A DNA stretch of 64,000 bases. It comes from Symsagittifera roscoffensis. Lineage: Eukaryota > Xenacoelomorpha > Acoela > Convolutidae. Both the position numbers and the translations under genes were made by a program. Under the pieces are notes generated by a model. The model saw only the letters and a list, made by a program, of their open reading frames with translations, had not been told where the DNA came from and made no database searches. The stretch lies in assembly GCF_963678635.1 (NCBI RefSeq), contig NC_087063.1:3758580-3822579 (forward strand), read 5' to 3'. Shown piece by piece: positions 1 to 9,507 of the stretch; the first letter of the stretch is position 1, and each line of letters opens with the position of its first letter.

Positions 1-432
1 GGTGAGGTCGTGACCTGCATCTATGGGCCAGCATTAACATACGCCTTTCCTGATCCGCTTGTGGCGGCATACCAGAAATCAGTGGTGCACGTGAGCTTGA
101 TAAGTGTTCTAGATGGGACAGCGCTGAACTGGTGCAGGTAGGAAGAACTGAGGGCACGGATGAGCGACACGGTACTCTTCGGGAAAATGAAGGACCCATA
201 ATTGATGGTGTTCAATTTCCGGGGACAATTTCAGTGCAGAATGGGGGGGGGGAAACGTGAGGGTCCCATTGAGGCCTACCCCAAGTTCTGGAATTTGAAT
301 CCCCTAGCAGCGGACAAGCAAGAAATCTTGAGAATCCCGGCGCGGAAAGGGAGTTCTGAACTGGTGAAGAAGGAGTTGGAGATGATACGTGAGCGAGAAG
401 TTTTGACACCACTGTGCCTGAGTTCCCGATAG
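1..432 (+). pseudogene. Unit 0: decayed 3' end of accessory ORF-B
   Basis: Base 1 aligns with about 49971 of the better copy in unit 3, and similarity continues to the shared end of the ORF. The frame is broken: a TAA at 199-201 replaces a codon read through in unit 3, and a run of ten G at 243-252 disturbs the frame. The last readable stretch contains the conserved KFWNLN motif and ends with a stop at 430-432. I do not recognise the protein family of this C-terminal part of ORF-B. The N-terminal part lies outside the window. It is clearly a non-functional fossil of the accessory module. Confidence 0.7.
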
Positions 433-440
433 TCAGAAGA

Positions 441-1406
441 ATGAGCCTGGGGATGAATAGCCCGCTCGTGGTCCCATCCCTGCACGCAAGAGCCACTGTG
501 GAGAAAGAGCAGAAGGAGTTCACGGACGGTTGGGATCGCTTGTTTATTGGATACTCAGCCGCGGTTTATTTCCACACGTGTGACATCAAGATAAACTCAT
601 GGACGACACAAGCAAGAAAGATGAGAGGCTCAATGCCCCCCGAAGTTCGAGGTTCGGGATATCTTGAGGACGCTCGATAAGGCTAAGCTGGAAAAAAGCT
701 GCCGATTTGGGATGATGGAAGAATGATCGTGGAGGAGGAACACATTGCTCTGAAAGATGAGATGAGGTTCGCCACGAGGAAATACCGTGCGCCCTACGGA
801 CTGGAGCAGCTAGAAATGAAGCAAGAGGAAAAAGAGCTAGATGCGGCAGGCCCCTTATATGTAGCCCTCACGGAATACAAGAAGCTGGACCCGGCAACAC
901 CCTCACCCCTATCGGTGGGCACCCCTGGAGAAAAAGGAAGCAATCCCGTGGAGAATAGGTTCAGAGATGCACTTGAGAAAGAACGAGCTGAGTCAGAGGA
1001 AGGGTAGCGTATGGATGATACCCTCAGTGAAGCGGGAGAAGAAATGGAGGTGGGGAATACGCCAGAGCAGAACCCAGCTGATAGGAATTTCACCAACACG
1101 ACCACACCACCCCTGGGGTCCCCTCGCAAAGATATGGAATTGCCTTTGACGAGTGAGACTCCCAACATGGGGATGAAGCTCTTGAGCGCTGAAGAAAGCA
1201 AGAGGAACGCTTTTGAAGGCAACAAATGGATGTTCCTGATCACTCTGGATGAGAAGGCGTGGCGAGAGTTCTTGAGCGAGTTTGACCAGAGAGTGAAGAG
1301 CGAGGCTACCCTGGAGGACTTCAAAGAAGTGTTGTGGAACACTGGTGAAGTTCGGGGAACCTTTCTTGATGAGTACCGGACAAAAAAGCGAGAGAGAAGC
1401 TATTGA
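441..1406 (+). pseudogene. Unit 0: decayed accessory ORF-C/D
   Basis: This is the diverged copy of 50408-51500. The likely start ATG at 441 follows the ORF-B stop by eight bases; in unit 3 the gap is five. Readable blocks include the FTDGW/YFHTCDIKINSW region and the LYVALTEYKK region. The frame is interrupted near 680 and by a TAG at 1005-1007. On either side of that TAG the frame is the same, which shows that C and D were one protein; in unit 3 they are split by a one-base loss instead. The protein is charged and rich in Glu/Lys, with no domain I can name. Confidence 0.65.
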
Positions 1407-1539
1407 GCAAGATGATCAAGCTGAGGGAAACGGAGCAGAAGACCAAAGATGACGCATGAAAGGACAGCTCTACTCTGATGATAAAATGATTAAGACTGAA
1501 AGGGATGATAATAATAAGACTAGTAATATGATTAAAGAT

Positions 1540-4436
1540 ATTAATATTCTTACGGCTCGAGAAGGGGGAGGCAAGAGTTGGAAAGGCTGGACCGGGATAA
1601 AGAAGTCGAATCAGTGATGATAGTGGCAACGCCCCCAAGTAAATGAATAAGATCTCGGAAGAGGAGAAGAAGGACAGAAGAGTTAAGTAGTCCCTCGGCG
1701 GACGTAGTCTCTGAAAAGAATCTGAAGGAGACGGCTCCCATGATTCTAGCGCGGTGGAAGACAACGGCCTACAAGGGCAGCTCCGCACCAAGGAAGCTGG
1801 CCGAGGTGATGAAGGGAATGGACGTCTCGACGAGCTCGACAACGGAGGAGGACTTCAGACCTCAGAAGGCAAACATCAAAGGGGTTCGACGAGTGGACAA
1901 ACGTGGGAAGTGGACGTTGGCAACGAATGGCTCTCGACTGAGCACCAGGCTACTGTGAAACAAGTGGCTAGCGATCCTCTTGAGAGAAATGCGACAAGGA
2001 ATACCGCTCGACCTTGGTGGATGGCTCTGGAGGCCATGAAGGAACTGGAAAATTGCCCGAAGACATTCGATCGTGGAGTGCCCCATAAGCGTCGTAATTG
2101 GGCTACCCAACAAAAAGCCGAGATTAACAAGTTAGAGTTGGGGAACCAGCTGAAACGAACTTGACAAAATCTGCTGCGGGAATATTTCGAAGAGGCGATG
2201 AGAACACCCTCGTCCGCGTTGCCATTGATGGCAAATCTTTTCGTCAGGACGGCAGGACAGCTGATGTTTGCATGGAGCTTGGTGGGAATAGAACTAGAGG
2301 TGTTGACCTCAAATGATAAATTGAAGCTAGGCAGCAAGAGTCTAGAGGTTTGTCAAATGCTGGTGCAGCATATCGCCAGAGATAGTTCCGGTTTGAGTCT
2401 AGCGAGGAGAAAAGGTGCCACTTGTTTCTTGAGGTGGATAATGTCAGTGATGACCAACAGCACTGTCCAAACGTGTCATCAGAAGGCGACGGGAATTAAA
2501 ACTATGTAAAAAAGAATCTCCACGGTGATCCTGAACGTGTACCAGAACGTGAATCGAAAAGGAGGATGGCTCCAGACAGTCTCTAGAGAGTCACGGGAAA
2601 ATTGACGAAATACAGAGATTCTGCAACAAGAAGTTCGAAGAGGGGCATGACGTGCATCGTAATTTAGCCCTGGCTGAAGGTTACTCGAAACCCAACAAAC
2701 GGGGGAGGGAAATCAATATGTGTCTGGAGTAATGGGGATAGCATACAACCCTTTCTTGGACTCAGAGGCCGGTAACGCCCACAAGAATTATGAAGTGACG
2801 GAGCTGTTGAAGTTTTGGACAGATAAGATAATTGAGATTGACCCAGTGGAAAGGAAAAGGCCGAGCCTAGGCCTGACACTTGAGAAGATACCAGAAGTAA
2901 TTAGCGTACCGTGCTCGAACAAGAGGGTAGAACTGAAGATGGGAAATGGAAACGGCATGCTGATTACGAATCTGGGGACGGTTTGGAAGTTGCTGAGGCC
3001 TTCTTGGTGCCCACATCCCCATGAGAGTTTGATTGAGGAAGTCACGGAGCGTTGGGGTAAGGATGTGCTGCTTGCAGTCGCTGGAGATGCTGGAGTCTGA
3101 GCACCACTCTGTAACAGCGTTGAGCGTGGAGTCAAGGCCTGGATCGCTGCAAATAACCCAGAAGCACATCAGAGGATGGAAGATTGGTCTGGAGTCGGAA
3201 TTGGGGTTTCCCGTGAGTGAAGCTTATAGTTTGCCAGTGAACGCAAAGTCCCTAGTTGGATCATCCATGGCCAACCTCTGTGGAAGCCACTACCCACTAT
3301 ACATGGCGATGGTGGAGGAATCCAGCCAGAGGATACTATCGACAAAGCCTTCTCGGTACCCAGGTGCGTACGCCTCCTCGAATGTCGCATCACTCGCACA
3401 GACTGTTGAGAAAGATCCTGGGGACTGTACCGGGGGAACAAAGAGATAACTTGAGTGAGATCTGGGGGGAAGAACTTTAGGGTCTTGAAGGTCGGAACAC
3501 GAGAGACTTCGAGAGACAGAACACGATCGGGAAGCCGATGAACAGTACCCCAGCCCTGGTGGAGATTGATGTGACACACGAAAAGATGATGGAGCTGGAA
3601 CCTCTGCTGGAAGCATCGGGAGAACGCAACCTCCGGAGTATAAACCTCACACATGGGGATTGCCCGTGCCACTGTCTGGCACAAAAGGTTTGGTATCCGG
3701 AGCACTCAAACCTCTGCTTGATATGGGACGTGGAGGAAGTTCGGTCAATCGGATTATCCGATCATGGGCAGAAGTTGAATCTATTGGCAGTGAGTTCAAT
3801 GCTGGCATTGTGATGGATGGAAGAAAACGTGACGAAATATCGGGAGTCGAAGGCACCGACAGTGGAATCGATACACGCTATTGATTACAGCAGGAGGCTT
3901 GAGTTTTTTGAGACTGCGTGCAAAGTATTCGCTTTACCAATGGAGGTCAGGCACGTGTGGTGCCGCATAAGTTTCTTCCCATGGTTTCGAGCGACGTTGA
4001 CGTCTTGCTTATACGTGGTGACGAAGGATCACATGAAGAAGCATCAGAAAGAATATCGACCGTTCCTGGCTGAGATAGGGCCGGAAGCCTTCAAAAGACC
4101 CTTGCTGACCCATCATAATGCAATCAAAACGGGTTGGGAAAGAGTTGGTAGGGTGTCTAGAGATAATACCAAAGGAGTCGATATTGGAAGAGGATTTACC
4201 GAAGAACGTGAACTTGAGCCTGCATAACTCTTTTTGTCTGAACAGGGAATCTAAAGTGAAGGATTTGCCGAACCAGGCGAAGAGATTGCAATAGCAGAGG
4301 CAGTGAATGCGAACCTACGAACGACTAAAGGCTTGGGAAGAGATCATGTTCAGCTCCGACGATGAGCCTAGCACCTCAAGAGCGAGGAGCACGAAATGAG
4401 CAGGAAGCTCAGTGTCGGTTTCTTGAGTCTTTGGAA
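1540..4436 (+). pseudogene. Unit 0: decayed accessory ORF-E (orphan protein)
   Basis: This is a full-width but broken copy of the 1076-codon frame at 23232-26462. Several frame changes and stops are present (for example TGA at 2162 and TAA around 2507). A stretch of about 340 bases equivalent to 24703-25044, which includes a Cys-rich patch, is missing here around 3050-3100. The conserved blocks either side of that gap align well, so the divergence gives a natural comparison for testing selection on ORF-E. Upstream, 1440-1560 is an AT-rich linker joining ORF-D to ORF-E that is lost in unit 3. Confidence 0.7.
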
Positions 4437-4637
4437 GGAAAGAAAAGGGACTTGAGTTTGAACTCGGATAAAATTTGAGGTCACGGAAAAGAAATTTTAA
4501 TGTGCCAGTCGGTCATATCTGGAAGTTTGACCTTGAGGAACACGAAAATACGTGGTTTTGGAATGGAGTTTTATTTTTAAAATTTTCGAATGGAGCCTGT
4601 CATGCTCAGTTTTCTCGCGATAACTGAAAACATAAAA

Positions 4638-4646
4638 TATAAAAGG
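4638..4646 (+). promoter_or_regulatory. TATA box of LTR promoter
   Basis: TATAAAAGG lies about 137 bases into the LTR. It is repeated at 9645-9653 and 27007-27015 but lost in the diverged copy at 52166. Its position, 80 bases before AATAAA, fits a U3-R layout, with transcription expected to start near 4668. Confidence 0.6.
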
Positions 4647-4723
4647 AGAACGGCCGAATTGACAATTGCGGGAAAGTGACAGAACAATAGCGGGAAATTG
4701 CTATTCGCAATTTCCAAGATATT

Positions 4724-4729
4724 AATAAA
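4724..4729 (+). promoter_or_regulatory. Poly(A) signal AATAAA in LTR
   Basis: AATAAA follows the TATA box by about 80 bases, as in the R region of LTR elements. It is also present at 9731 and 27093. A hairpin begins about 17 bases downstream. Confidence 0.5.
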
Positions 4730-4745
4730 AACCTCGAGAGTAGAG

Positions 4746-4771
4746 CTGTCCTATCTTGATATAGGAGACAG
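4746..4771 (+). other. Inverted repeat just after the poly(A) signal
   Basis: Arms CTGTC-CTAT and ATAG-GACAG pair around a short loop with a two-base bulge. It is conserved in the other leader copies except the most diverged one. It could be an RNA hairpin in R/U5. Confidence 0.5.
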
Positions 4772-4814
4772 TGATTACGGAAGAAGATCGGAATCTAGCT
4801 GAACCAGAGTGAGC

Positions 4815-4841
4815 CTTCGGTGGAAAGGTGGACAACCGAAG
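4815..4841 (+). other. Inverted repeat, CTTCGGT/ACCGAAG
   Basis: Seven-base perfect arms enclose a 13-base loop. The arm is degraded in the unit 4 copy near 52496-52522. Confidence 0.45.
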
Positions 4842-4982
4842 TGTCCCAATGGTCCAGAACCAAAACTCCATTCTTGAGATAAAACTTGTTCGATTAGAAC
4901 TTATTGAATCAAACTTAATTCCCCGATCATTCTCAAGTTGCTTACTAATTTAGTTACCTCTAGTTCTCGAGTGTGCTGCTAT

Positions 4983-4988
4983 GTAAGT
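4983..4988 (+). promoter_or_regulatory. Candidate splice donor GTAAGT in leader
   Basis: GTAAGT recurs in the same context in units 2 and 3. In unit 4 it reads GTGAGT (52678, 54123), a change that preserves donor consensus. A second donor-like GAG|GTAAGG lies at 5032-5040. A matching acceptor is proposed before ORF-A. This is inference from sequence only. Confidence 0.4.
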
Positions 4989-5051
4989 ACCTAATTTAAT
5001 TTTCCCGAGTCTGTTTTATGATTGTTAAGTTGAGGTAAGGCGAGTTTTAGG

Positions 5052-5074
5052 TTGATCCATCTGAAATGGATCAA
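5052..5074 (+). other. Perfect 9-bp stem hairpin
   Basis: Arms TTGATCCAT and ATGGATCAA around CTGAA. It is unchanged in every leader copy, including the diverged unit 4 copies near 52743 and 54188, suggesting a structured RNA element such as a packaging or dimerisation signal. Confidence 0.5.
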
Positions 5075-5885
5075 AGTTCCACTGTCTAATAAAAAGTAAC
5101 TTAACGGATTGTTCCGACCCTGTTTTTAACGGCGTTCGTGTATTTTGGGTATCTCGAGACCTAAGTATGGGGACGTTCTTTTTTTCTAGAGTGGGGGGTG
5201 TTTTGGTAGTGGCCTTTAAGCTGTAACGGGTTCTAGTCTCATGTCGCAAGCGATCCGAATTGGCTCCGACCGTTTTGAGGTAGAAAAACACAAGAGATAG
5301 TGTCCCTGACTCTTGAGCCAATGGTTATAGGGCCTATTTTTCTTAAGCTTCATATGTGACCGAAGTAGGCGACTGTTACATAGTGTTTTTATGGCGCTCC
5401 TGTGTGTTTTTACGACATCAAAACTACGGAGTCGAACCCACTTGACACAGCTCCGGGCTACATGCCCATTCTAGAGTACCGGTGGTACGGTTCAGCGGGA
5501 ACGTGTAAACCTTCCGGTTGTACCGTGATAGCTTTTTAAGAAAACTTTGAGAAAACTTCCTGGTACGCTCTCCAAACGAGGCTTAGCTAACCGAGTAAGG
5601 GGGGTAACTAGGGGGACAAAAACACGAGCAAAAAGACAAAAAGCGAAACAAAAACAAGAAAAAAGTATAGAAAAATGAACAAAAACCATAAAACAAAAAT
5701 GACAGTGACTTTGATACCAGATTAGTTGGATCAAACCTTTATATTAATTAAATAGTATACCCATACTGTTTTATAAGACCGATCGTTTCGATCGATCTAG
5801 CAACCTAAACTAGTGATTTCAATAAGGTGCCCAAGTGGGGGGCGTTGTTAAGGGTTTTCAGATAGCTTGCAACCTAGACGGACTA

Positions 5886-6081
5886 CTAGGAGACTTGACT
5901 GGAAGAGGTGACCGGCCGAGTGGGAAAGTGGTTCACAAGGACAGAGCTGGACCACTAGGAGACTTGACTGGAAGAGGTGACCAGCCGAGTGGGAAAGTGG
6001 TTCACAAGGACTGAGCTGAACCGCTAGGAGACTTGACTGGAAGAGGTGACCAGCCAAGTGGGAAGGAGGTGCTGGTGTCAA
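5886..6081 (+). repeat. Three 69-bp tandem repeats in leader
   Basis: Copies begin with CTAGGAGACTTGACTGG at 5886, 5955 and 6024. The same repeats occur three times at 10893-11088 and near 58505-58695, and twice in each half of the unit 3 leader. Confidence 0.85.
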
Positions 6082-6975
6082 GTGCAGTGCACGTCAAGGG
6101 GACAACCAGCACGGGATCGCAACAACAAGAGGAGGACGCACAGGGGTGTTCTCAAGTTGGATAAACGGGTATCGTTAAAATCCACATTACATTATAGGAA
6201 ATAAGTGTAAAATTGGATAAGCGGAGCCCCATTGTTTTGAGGAAGTTTTTACACAAGCAGGCCTGGAAACAGGTCTACGGTTTTCTCTCGAGAGGTTTAG
6301 CACCCGGCGCTTAAGGGATTTTTCAGCTTAAGAGGGTGGCTAAAGAGGGGAGAGGTTAGAAGGGGGGCTGGTTAGGTTAGAGGTTGGCAGTTGTAAATTG
6401 TAAAAAGGGGGGACACATTAGAGTAACTAATTGTTCGGCATCGTCGATTTAGTTACATTAGATACTTACACGCGTTGGTTATAAGAAGCGGATATCCAAA
6501 TTTAACATCGAGTTAAAGTAGGTAGGGGTCGGATCGGTAGGGGGGAACGGACATAGACAGTTTTTGTGATACCCCATAAGATCGCAAGCAGTGGGGAGGA
6601 AAACGCGTGGCAATCGGGTACCAGACATTTTTTCGGACAAAGGTTGACATCAGTCAGCTTTGAATTTTAGGTGGGTTAATCTCTCTGTTTTCATAATTTT
6701 TCCTGTTTAAATTTTTTCGTTTTAGTGAAAATTTGTTGTTGGTATTTGAACGAACAGGTGATCACAAGATACCTGCGAAGAAGTTGGGGTTTCAAATAGC
6801 CTGGAACAACGAGAGGGAGATAAATACAGGGGGGTCAGTATTTGGATTTTGGCCATCAAGATAGGGATTTTGGAAAAATTTTTGTTAGAGCTCAAGTGGT
6901 GTTACACGGTACAGTGGTTCTAAAAAATCCCACAACGAAGAAGAAGAGATCCTACTATCCAGACACTTAGTGACA

Positions 6976-7577
6976 AGTCTTGGGACAGTACCGAAGAAGT
7001 CTTGGGACTGCAGTCTTGGGACAGTGGTCTTGGGACAGTGTCTTGGGACAGTGGTCTTGGGACAGTGGTCTTGGGACAGTGGTCTTGGGACAGTACAGTG
7101 GTCTTGGGACAGTGGTCTTGGGACAGTGGTCTTGGGACACTGGTCTTGGGACAGTAGTCTTGGGACAGTAGTCTTGGGACAGTGGTCTTGGGACAGTGGT
7201 CTTGGGACAGTGGTGTTGGGACACTGGTCTTGGGACACTGGTCTTGGGACAGTGGTCTTGGGACAGTGGTCTTAGGACAGTGGTTTTGGGACACTGGTCT
7301 TAGGACAGTAGTCTTGGGACAGTAGTCTTGGGACAGCAGTCTTGGGACAGTAGTCTTGGGACAGTAGTCTTGGGACAGTAGTCTTAGTGCAAGGGTCTTG
7401 GGACAGTAGTCTTGGATCAGTGGTCTTGGGACACTAGTCTTGGGACAGTAGTCTTAGGGCAAGGGTCTTGGGACAGTAGTCTTGGGACAGTAGTCTTGGG
7501 ACACTAGTCTTGGGACAGTAGTCTTGGGACAGTCGTCTTAGGGCAAGGGTTTTGGGACAGTGGTCTTGGGACACTAA
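6976..7577 (+). repeat. 14-bp satellite (GTCTTGGGACAGTG)n in unit 1 leader
   Basis: About forty head-to-tail copies of a 14-base unit, with AGTA, ACTA and GGCAAG variants. Open frames on both strands here are repeat artefacts. Confidence 0.9.
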
Positions 7578-7900
7578 CAGGAAGTACTGGGAGAGCACTG
7601 AATATTCTTGGAACAGTAGAGAGGAAGTCTTGGAACAGTATAAAGAAGGGGGGTGACGGTACTAAAGAGTACTAAGACAGGTTGAAGTAACCAATCGCAA
7701 AATTAAATTTTCTGACTAGTCCCAAAGATCCGGTACTGTGGGGATCAAGAACATATAGAATTTTCAAAAAAGCTTAGGAAATGTTGTTTTTATTAAATTG
7801 TAAATTTCTTTTTATTAATTTTGTCAAAAAAGATTTTAACCTTAGAGTAGAATTTTGTATATAATAATACTGTAAATCGGAACAATTGTTAATAAAAATA

Positions 7901-9288
7901 AAGAGGCGGAGCAGGGTACCGGTGGCTGAAAAAAGATCTACTGAATCAAGGACAAAATATAATTCGTCGCTACGTAAAACTACATCAATGGGCCCAAAGA
8001 TAACAAAGAAGAACTTTTCAGTTAGCATGGTCAACACAAGGAGTAATACAGAGAACAGAACAAAAGAGGGCACGGAAGGGAAACAAGCGGAACCGGCCAT
8101 CGAGATTGACCTAGAAACACCAGACCAGAGTGTGGATGAGGTGGAAAAGAAGACGACGGAGTCAACACCGATGCCGAATGCAGAAGAACCAAATCCAAAG
8201 TCCATGGAGTTCTCACCGATAGACAATGTGGAAAACACAACAGGCAACACGCCAGAAACGGTGAAGGACGAGTCTCAAGCAAAAAGAACTTCTTTTACTG
8301 AAGGAGTGGCGATAATGGTCGGGATGAAGTCGAGAGACGCAGCAGCGGAAGAACCGAAAGGCGAGAAAGGCAAAACATTCGGAACAGTTTCCACAAAAAC
8401 GACAGACACCGACCAAAACGAAGACCAGATTAGACCAGGAACAGCAGCCAACAACAGGGCAGCAGCTGACCATGAAACAACTACTCTTGAGCCAGGCGAT
8501 TTGATGGCAAAGCTGAAGCTCAGCGAGGAGGATAGAGATGTGATAAGGAAAGAATTAAGAAACAACAAACATGAGTACCTGGACAGTTATTTCAATCTAG
8601 CGAAAGCGACAGAGGAAAGGCTTCAGCAGATGTCGGACAAGGTAGATACCATTGATGGAGAGCGAGACAAGAACATCAAAAAAGACATGCAAGAAATGAA
8701 GCAACGATATGACGCAGTGAACAGCCAGTTGGGGAGTTTGGAAACGAGAATGGATACGATGAGTAGGGACCAGGCTGAGAGTTCATGTGCAATACAGGCA
8801 AAATTAGACGCCATCTTGAGGAACTCAACGTCACAGGACAGGCCAGCAGCGGAGCGAACGCAAGGCAAAAGAGTTCACTTCGTGGAACCACAACGGAACA
8901 AACGACAGTCAACACCGTTACCATTACCCCGGGATGCCGCGAGTACAGCACCGGGGGGGGGGCAAAAGCGATTATGAAAAGTGGAACTGCAAACACAACG
9001 AGTGGTCCAGGGGACTCCACGACTCACAACAACGTGGGACCGGATGTCATGACATGGGCAAGCACCTGGGAAATGATGAACAGGACACTAGAAGCCTTCG
9101 CCACAAGGAACACCGACTCGAGTGAAAGAGGAAGCAACAAATCCAGGAAAACTTTCAAAAAACCGCAAGAATTCAAGGATGATTCAGATGAATGCATTGA
9201 CACTTGGGTAGAAGTCATGAGGTTGCACTTGGAACAAGATAACTTGAACAATGAGAGGCAAGCATGCACAGCGATACTAAGCTACTAA
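7901..9288 (+). pseudogene. Unit 1 gag, truncated by the duplication
   Basis: This is the 5' third of gag, matching 12905-14290. The start codon used in units 3 and 4 is AAG here (7901-7903); the next ATG is at 7988. A run of ten G at 8953-8962 shifts the frame, while the eleven G of the second copy keep it open. The shifted frame then carries the gag core until it stops a few bases after the duplication junction at about 9286. The fragment lacks zinc knuckles and protease and cannot be functional alone. Confidence 0.8.
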
Positions 9289-9507
9289 GAGATTGCAATA
9301 GCAGAGGCAGTGAATGCGAACCTACGAACGACTAAAGGCTTGGGAAGAGATCATGTTCAGCTCCGACGATGAGCCTAGCACCTCAAGAGCGAGGAGCACG
9401 AAATGAGCAGGAAGCTCAGTGTCGGTTTCTTGAGTCTTTGGAAGGAAAGAAAAGGGACTTGAGTTTGAACTCGGATAAAATTTGAGGTCACGGAAAAGAA
9501 ATTTTAA

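Larger units (their letters stand above)
4501..7900 (+). repeat. Unit 1 LTR and untranslated leader of giant element
   Basis: The region starts with TGTGCCAGTCGG directly after a purine-rich AAAAGAAATTTTAA. The same start occurs after different left flanks at 26870, 51919 and 52166, so it is a true element boundary and probably the LTR 5' end (TG...). Inside, in order, are a TATA box, poly(A) signal, hairpins, a splice donor, three 69-bp repeats and a 14-bp satellite, then gag. I cannot place the LTR 3' end or a primer-binding site. It carries no protein; the ORFs found in it are products of the repeats. Confidence 0.75.
4280..9282 (+). repeat. Tandem duplication, copy 1 (5.0 kb)
   Basis: Bases 4280-9282 recur at 9287-14290 with a constant offset of 5007. 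The unit holds the end of ORF-E, the whole LTR/leader and the first third of gag. I see near-identity throughout; the one difference noted is a G run of 10 (8953-8962) versus 11. Four filler bases (TACT, 9283-9286) lie at the junction, and ACTAAG is present on both sides of the break, which looks like end joining with a templated insertion. Confidence 0.92.

Noticed and set aside
5391-5410. TGGCGCTCCTG as primer-binding site of the giant element
   Set aside because: It begins TGG but no LTR end (CA) sits close by, and the bases after the acceptor-stem portion do not fit a T-arm.
5848-6081. Minus-strand 77-codon ORF across the 69-bp repeats
   Set aside because: 69 is a multiple of three, so the repeat keeps any frame open; no conservation as protein in units 3 and 4.
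6371-6381. GGTTAGGTTAG as telomere repeat
   Set aside because: Only two TTAGG units, inside the leader of every copy; not a telomere tract.
6970-7294. Open frames on both strands reading LGTVVLGQWSWDS or SQDHCPKTTVPRP
   Set aside because: They are translations of the 14-bp satellite (also at 11892-12301, 30583-31199, 59511-60262). A 14-base period cycles through frames without stops; there is no sign of a protein.
6885-7580. CRISPR-like array
   Set aside because: Monomers are contiguous with no unique spacers; the context is a retroelement leader in a eukaryote.
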